From Scolanthus callimorphus (lineage: Eukaryota > Cnidaria > Anthozoa > Actiniaria > Edwardsiidae), in NCBI GenBank assembly GCA_033964015.1, contig CM066925.1, positions 10,090,204 through 10,154,203 of the forward strand: a stretch of 64,000 nt of DNA. The letters run 5' to 3'. Positions 58,672-64,000 of the stretch are shown in pieces (positions within the stretch are counted from its first letter, which is position 1; every line of letters starts with the position of its first letter). The notes beneath the pieces were generated by a model. The model saw only the letters and a list, made by a program, of their open reading frames with translations, was not told where the DNA came from and ran no database searches. The position numbers and the translations under genes are program-made.

Positions 58672-58983
58672 AGCTGGTTTCAAAATCTGGCTAAGAATCT
58701 TACAACAGCGCGGGGAGACCCCACTGATATTAATTACGCGACCACAGTTTTCATCGCCTGTCCGGACAATGGCTTCAATATCAGAGGATCTAATCTTCAA
58801 GCTCTTGACTTCTTAGGTATCGACAATGTTTTAGTTCTTCAAACCCCCCTACCACTGGGCTGGAGGACTCCATACCATGTTCACCTCCGCTGTGGGAATC
58901 ACAGTAGCAGAAATTTTACGCGACCTCTGTGTGCCCCGATTAGCCAGGTCAACTCTGCTATCAGGAGGCATTATTTCCGGTAG
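58672..58983 (+). other. Unidentified 103-codon open frame without ATG start
   Basis: Open from just after TAA at 58669 to TAG at 58981. It reads with a protein-like composition, for example TTVFIACPDNGFNIRGSN, LQALDFLGIDNVLVLQTP and then WRTPYHVHLRCGNHSSRN. There is no early Met and no matching splice partner was found. It could be the remains of a mobile-element protein or an exon of an unseen gene; chance is also possible. Confidence 0.35.
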
Positions 58984-59003
58984 TGAGTTACTCCTTGTTC
59001 GGT

Positions 59004-59992
59004 TTAGCGGAAGTCTAGTCGAGCTCGACGTTTTTCGACTTTTGGTTTTTTCATCTTTCTGTCAGTTGTACGATTGCTGTGTTGACTCGGCTGCTCCCGA
59101 ATGGCTTCCGAGTGTAGCTCAGTTGCCTCGGAAGTGTTGTGCCTTTCAGTAACGGAAGCACGTCGGAACTCCGAAGCATTCTCCCGAGTACGAAGTCCAT
59201 CATCGGTAGATTTCCGTCGTAGATTTATCACCGGGTGTTCGGCCGGCACCTGAAGATCACTTACCGAGATCACGTTACCTTCATTTGGACTCGATGCTGG
59301 AGAATGCGCATTCGTACGTTTTGAGCGTGCTTCATTCCTGCGACGATGGTCCATGTGGGACGCATTTTGACTGTAAATTTCTCTTGGCAGAGACCGGCAG
59401 AGTTCCGTCATGTTTTGAGTGTGGTGCCCTGTTTCCCTTTCCACCGCAGCTAAATGCTTAGGCGAGCACGCGCCCATTTTCTCGCCCCACGATCCGCTCC
59501 CTTCCAAATCCGACTCCATTATCGGAGAATGCGGTGATGCGAACCCGGAGTTGTGACTCGCTTTGGAAAACCTCGATGCTTTTGGAATCCTAATAGGGCT
59601 AGACGCCGACGAGAGAGAAATATTGACGGCGTGTCCTGGCTCTTACTAAATGCTCCTGCTGTTTGCATACCAGGGTTGTGACTGCCGACGCTTGACTTCT
59701 TCATCGCGCCATGACCCAAGTAATTTCTTCCTGGCATCGCAAAAGAATCGCTAGCACGCCTTGCAGAATCACTTTTAAACTCACCAAGTCTGGATGCCTG
59801 TATTTGGTTTTTCTCTATCGCGAGGGACCTCATGGTGTGTTTAACTCGTTCCTGCATGTGCTGTATCTTTGCCAAGCGACTTGCACATTGCTTGTCATAC
59901 TTTGTGAATGTTTCTCGTAGCTTGACTTGGTCCCGCGAAACGGCGTCTCGTACCCGTTTATTGAAATCCAAATCCCGTTTTCTATCCCCCAT
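59004..59992 (-). CDS. Unrecognised charged, coiled-coil-like protein, intronless, one frameshift
   Basis: The ATG at 59992 opens MGDRKRDLDFNKRVRDAVS, followed by a Lys/Arg/Gln/Glu-rich stretch (residues ~15-70; KIQHMQERVKHTMRS) that suggests a coiled coil. The rest is Ser/Arg/Glu-rich and probably disordered. As given, the first frame runs out at 59519. A second frame, open from 59642 to 59004, continues in protein-like style (ISLSSASSPIRIPKASRF, then SHNSGFASPHSPIMESDLEG). One extra base in the T-run near 59620 would explain the switch (..DTPSI to SLSSA..). Joined, the product is about 329 residues. I recognise no family; a cilium or cytoskeleton role is possible from composition but unsupported. 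Confidence 0.65.
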
Positions 59993-62624
59993 TTTAAAGT
60001 GTAATCCTTGCTATCTGGAGCTCATTTGCACCAGAAAATATCATCAGAAGTAAAAATAGCAAAATCTCGAGTATCATTGGCAGTAGCGCGATCAGCTGAA
60101 GTGCGTTTCGAACATTCTGACGTCAGGGTTAATTATTTGTTTATTTTTTGACAGATTTTTGCATTATAGAAACGTGGTCGAGCAAAGTGAGGGTTAATTG
60201 CTAAAAAGCGCTAATTTTTCTTTTTTATAAGAACCATGATGTTTTAATGAAGCTGAGATTTGGCAAAAATTTAAGAACACACTAAGAACATAGATCAGGC
60301 TTACTGAGCCGAATTCGTTGAATGGCATAACCCAAAGTCAGGAATTCGTTTTTGTTTGGACTATTCAGCGATGTCAATCAATACTGCTGCAATATTTCTC
60401 ACACGCCATCCTTCTCTTGGCATAAAAACAACCTTCAGCGCAACTTTTTGATTCTCTTGCCATTTCAACTTCTATTTCCACACTAGGCGAACACTTTGAA
60501 AGCGCCGAATCGCCCAAACGAAACGGCACGGAATCTTGACTTTAGATCATCACGATACAAAGAATTGGACTGTAAACCGACATAAGAACAGTTTTCTTTT
60601 GTAGAATGTTGAGGGCAAAATATCTAGAAGTTTATGAACATTTTCATTTCCCCAACTTCATCCTACATGCAGAGTACACCTTTCATCTTAACACAAGGCC
60701 AAGCGTCATTCTCTCAACCCTTGTTTGTCTTGTGGGTTTTTATTTTTTAAGAAAATTAGAGGCTGAACTTGCTAAGAATTTAATAATATTTGGGATGGAT
60801 TTTCACAGCTTGTAGCAAAAATGTATGTTGTAATCAAAAAAGAACTTCGTGTACATGTAAAGTACAAACATTGACAACATATAGGCCATGTTTACCCATC
60901 AATGTCATATTTGCAAGGATAATTACATGCAATTCAATATTGATTGAGTTATAAATTGAGCAAACAGAACGAACTCTGAAGCTACCATGGCAACAACAGT
61001 TTTAGCTATTCATTTTGTAAAGAGGGCGTAATGGCATGCAAGGACTTATCAGGCCGTGAATACCGTCTCAGCAGGGTGTAAAGTTACTATATTTTCCTAT
61101 TTCTTTCTTCCTATTTTTGGCGCATTTTCTCCTATTTTCCAAAACCTCCTATTTTTTAGGCTTTTGACTGCAAAAGGTAAGTTTGATCCAGTCGATTTTG
61201 CACCAAAACCTGCTTCAATTCCAGTATTCTATTCCTTCGAGCCATAAATTTCAAAATGTTCTCTCCCCATTCTCCATAAGAAAATAACCAAAGTTATGAC
61301 CCTAATTTGCCACACCAAATATGGACACTACTCTCTTTCAAGCATGTTTTGCTATAAAAAGTTCCGATAAATAGGCTAAACTTACACATCAATTTGAGCT
61401 TCAAAAAACCTCTCTCATTTCTTATTTTGCTCCTTTTTTTGTCCAAATCTTTCGATTTTCCCTATTTTGTTAACCCTGCAATTCCTATTTTCCGAACCAC
61501 CGCTTCACACCCTGTCTCTAAGAAATGACAACGGCCAGCAAAGTCGCCATTTGCACGTGCTGCAAGGTATTCGTGTTCCGAATACTTATGTACACAAATG
61601 GTTGCTGGTGCAATTCGCTTAAATCGTTGCATCGTGACCCGCGTTTTCAAAACATTGATTTGTTTTTGGCTTTGCTGCTCCAATCAGCTTCTTGCCCAGT
61701 GTTTCGTCTAGTGCAGTCGCCTGGCTTTCCGTCGCGACGTTGTCTGGTTTAAGTTCAGAGGGAAGCCAGTTGACTGCACTAGGCGAAACAAGGAAAGAGT
61801 TTGATTGGCTCAGATAGTTTGATTGACGGAACAGCAAAGTAAAACATCAAAACATAAGAGAGAGGAACTTTTCTTTTATTCCCCTGACCCTCGTATTCAA
61901 TGTGGAATTTTAATATATCGATAAAAAGTGGCCTATTGTTTTCCTTCCAGCCTTAGGTAGTCTACTTGTGCCATTAACGCCTACCATTTAATGACTAAAT
62001 TGCTCTTTTGTTGTCGAGATCCCCATAAGCCCAACGTTGCGCATTTAGTCCATTGACGGATTAACTATTTATAGTAAACTGAAGACGAAAAACAAAGGCA
62101 ATTTTGTTGTCTGGCACCTGAAAACAAAAGTCGCAGTGCTATAAATAATAGCGGGCAAGCAATTAGAGGCAAAAAATAGCACATAACAAGAAGTCAGTTA
62201 TGCGAAGCGCACGAAATAATTACGTGAGAGCGCTTTATGATATCCCAAATTTGAGATTGCTTCTATAAACTGAGTCCAACATAGTTTTAGATCCCACCAG
62301 ATTGCAGATATACTTAAGATACTGATCCATGGTTCCTGGAAACGAAGGTACGTCGATTTATACATACATAGCTACGTTTCTGAGAGTCTGTTGGAAGTAA
62401 AAGAATAAGCGTGTTTTGGTCCAATAAAAGGCCGAATAAATATTGCTACAAAAGAACGTATCAATATACTCACCTCTATAATTTGCTTAACGTCAAGAGA
62501 GAGACGGCAAAAGCGTCTTTTGCGGCTAAATTACAAAGACTTGTATCTTAAAACTTGCGAAAGACTTTTAACGCAACTCACTACTGCAACGATAAAATTT
62601 GTGCTAAAAACTCTACAATAACAA
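59993..62624. other. No gene recognised; repeat-containing region
   Basis: Contains the third copy of the dispersed repeat (61080-61505) and an inverted pair near 61680-61800 (GTGTTTCGTCTAGTGCAGTC and GACTGCACTAGGCGAAACA). Small ORFs such as 60606-60815 show no family resemblance and are not annotated as genes. Confidence 0.55.
61080..61505. repeat. Dispersed repeat, copy 3
   Basis: Carries TCCAGTCGATTTTGCACCAAAAC, CCAAATATGGACACTACTCTC, AAAAGTTCCGATAAATAGGC and GTTAACCCTGCAATTCCTATTTTCC in the same order as copies 1 and 2. Confidence 0.75.
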
Positions 62625-62849
62625 TCTATAAAAGTGGAATATTATTTCTACTCAGGAATGGACCAGGAGACAAAACGGTTGGAGAAATCAAGGGAGAAGA
62701 AGAGGAGGCAAGTGGCGGCACTTAGCTGTAAGTTCATGCTTTTGAACCTCCGAGAGAGCAATTGTCTGAACAAGACGTTAGCATTGGTTGAGCAAGAAAA
62801 ACAAGGTAAGGGGGCTGAAGATGTAGTTCCGCCATCCCTTCAATCTTGA
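62625..62849 (+). CDS. Doubtful short ORF behind a TATA-like box
   Basis: TCTATAAAAG at about 62625 is a good TATA-box match. The ATG at 62658 opens a 63-codon ORF (MDQETKRLEKSREKKRRQVA) ending at 62849. Within it, TTAGCTGTAAGTT (about 62725) is a strong splice-donor match, so the true exon might end there. The basic start is compatible with a nuclear protein, but no family is recognised, and the ATG lies too close to the TATA box for a usual 5' UTR. Confidence 0.25.
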   Translation, partial: SIKVEYYFYSGMDQETKRLEKSREKKRRQVAALSCKFMLLNLRESNCLNKTLALVEQEKQGKGAEDVVPPSLQS

Positions 62850-64000
62850 TCGTACCTCACTTTGCGAGTGGCGACGTGTGAATCACTTTGAGATTTTACA
62901 ACGCGTTTTCATTCACACGCGCACCCTTCGCGTTTCGTTTCTAAGTCGCGACTGGTGTTTGGTGGACGTCAATCAAGACTTTCGACCTAGCCACGGGCCC
63001 ACGGGCTAGCAAAATATGGCCAACTAAGCTTTTAGGTTTAAAAGCGAGACTGTCACGGTACGCGCATGCTCGAGCAAAGACCGCCGATCCCGCATAACTA
63101 TCATTCAAAACGGGGATTCCCTGTTTAAATAAACCAATCACGGGACACTTCGTTATCGCGGGAAAGTACCCACGCCCCGCGCGACGTCGCCTCAGGGAAA
63201 ACATAATTTGGAGTTCATTCGTCAGGAGGCGACATTATGCTAAGTTTTTAGGGGTTTTAGGCAAATGAGCTGCAAAATCGTTGTCTGAGCTGAAGATACC
63301 GTAGCCCTTGAACAATTTCCATGTCTCGTGGACCCTTTTCGATATCCAGATCCTGCTTTTATTGTGTTCCCAAGCCATTTTGGCGTAAGGACGACCTCGA
63401 TTAGGCCTTTCTTGCGTCATTCCTAAATGGAGGAATGCTCACCATGAATAATTTAACGATATTTTTGATAATATTACTTCAAATTGACCTAAAAACGTTC
63501 AAAATATCTGAACTATCAAGACTACTAGTCAGGATAAGGGTTAATACATCGTTTTAGTATATTTTATAGTATATGCCTCGTTCTATTAAAGATTAATACT
63601 ATTAAGGTAGGTAACCAATAAAACGAGCTGTCCGAACCAGCGAATTCACTCATAGCGTAGTGGTTAGGGTTTGGGTATAGTAACTGGAAAGTTACAGGTT
63701 CGAACCCTGATGATTTTCATAATTCTTTTTTTCATTTCTGTAGGTGAGCGCTTGTTTAGAAAAAAATCTAAGTGCCAGTGAGCATTCCTCGATTTAGGCG
63801 TGTGTCTTTCTTGTTGGGCAGCCATCAGTGAAAATGACGCTCGAGTCTCATTCAATTTAAAACGACAAACAATATTGCATCGACTCCAAAATTTGGTCAC
63901 GATACTAAGGAGATCTCAGGAGAGAATACCCGTTAAGAATTAAGGGTAGATGGACCCCGAAACAACAAGATTTGAACGGATTCTACCGGCGTAATTCCTC
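62850..64000. other. Right flank, no gene recognised
   Basis: No supported coding exon. GC-rich GCGCGACGTCGC-type sequence lies near 63175-63190. The tRNA-like repeat at 63645-63715 is the only recognised feature. Confidence 0.5.
63645..63715 (+). mobile_element. tRNA-like sequence (SINE head or tRNA pseudogene)
   Basis: TAGCGTAGTGGTTAG (63653 on) resembles an A box and GGTTCGAACCC (63698 on) is a perfect B box; CAGG-TTCGAAC-CCTG forms the T arm. The flanking 7-mers (TCACTCA, TGATTTT) do not form a convincing acceptor stem, so I do not call a functional tRNA. Confidence 0.55.

Larger units (their letters stand above)
57279..59003. other. Intergenic region after NADSYN1
   Basis: Holds the CCAAT-rich element with its 32-bp tandem repeat (57631-58026), a dispersed repeat copy (58345-58640) and an unexplained 103-codon plus-strand open frame (58672-58983). 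No recognised gene. Confidence 0.6.

Overview
The window looks like nuclear DNA of an invertebrate animal, most likely a cnidarian such as a stony coral or sea anemone. The evidence is intron-rich genes with GT-AG junctions, animal orthologues (MINDY4, COASY, NADSYN1), intronless class A GPCRs, and many short inverted-repeat transposons and foldback elements. The phylum is an inference; nothing in the sequence names a species.

Layout. 1-1768: repeats only. 1769-7587 (-): an unrecognised, Ser/Pro/Glu-rich gene with at least seven exons and a protein phosphatase 1 docking-type motif; its 3' end lies further left or outside the window. 7588-8639: a likely divergent promoter with a YY1-type motif on each side. 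8640-43168 (+): MINDY4, a Lys48-linkage deubiquitinase. I could join 23 exons from start to stop; its introns hold most of the mobile DNA. Intron 14 contains two paralogous intronless GPCR loci on opposite strands. 44446-46537 (-): COASY, which makes coenzyme A from phosphopantetheine. 47013-57278 (+): NADSYN1, the glutamine-dependent NAD+ synthetase, in nine exons. COASY and NADSYN1 start head to head about 475 bp apart. 59004-59992 (-): an unrecognised charged, coiled-coil-like gene. 60000-64000: mostly repeats, one doubtful short ORF behind a TATA-like box, and a tRNA-like repeat.

Mobile DNA. Recurring families include TTAA-flanked elements whose ends resemble AGGGGC..TGTCAC, long foldbacks (one inserted with a 9-bp target duplication), hAT-like short elements, an element carrying CCAAT boxes and TATA-like ends, and tRNA-like SINEs. 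Two tandem copies of a roughly 1.1-kb unit (17.8-20.0 kb) contain 128-bp subrepeats, each with a perfect 20-bp palindrome made of two CRE sites plus an E-box. Minisatellites of 13, 27 and 32 bp are also present.

Sequence quality. Seven single-base frameshifts fall in otherwise conserved or coding-like sequence in six loci, some in homopolymers. I read most of these as uncorrected assembly errors, so gene ends given here depend on that view and it is stated for each gene.
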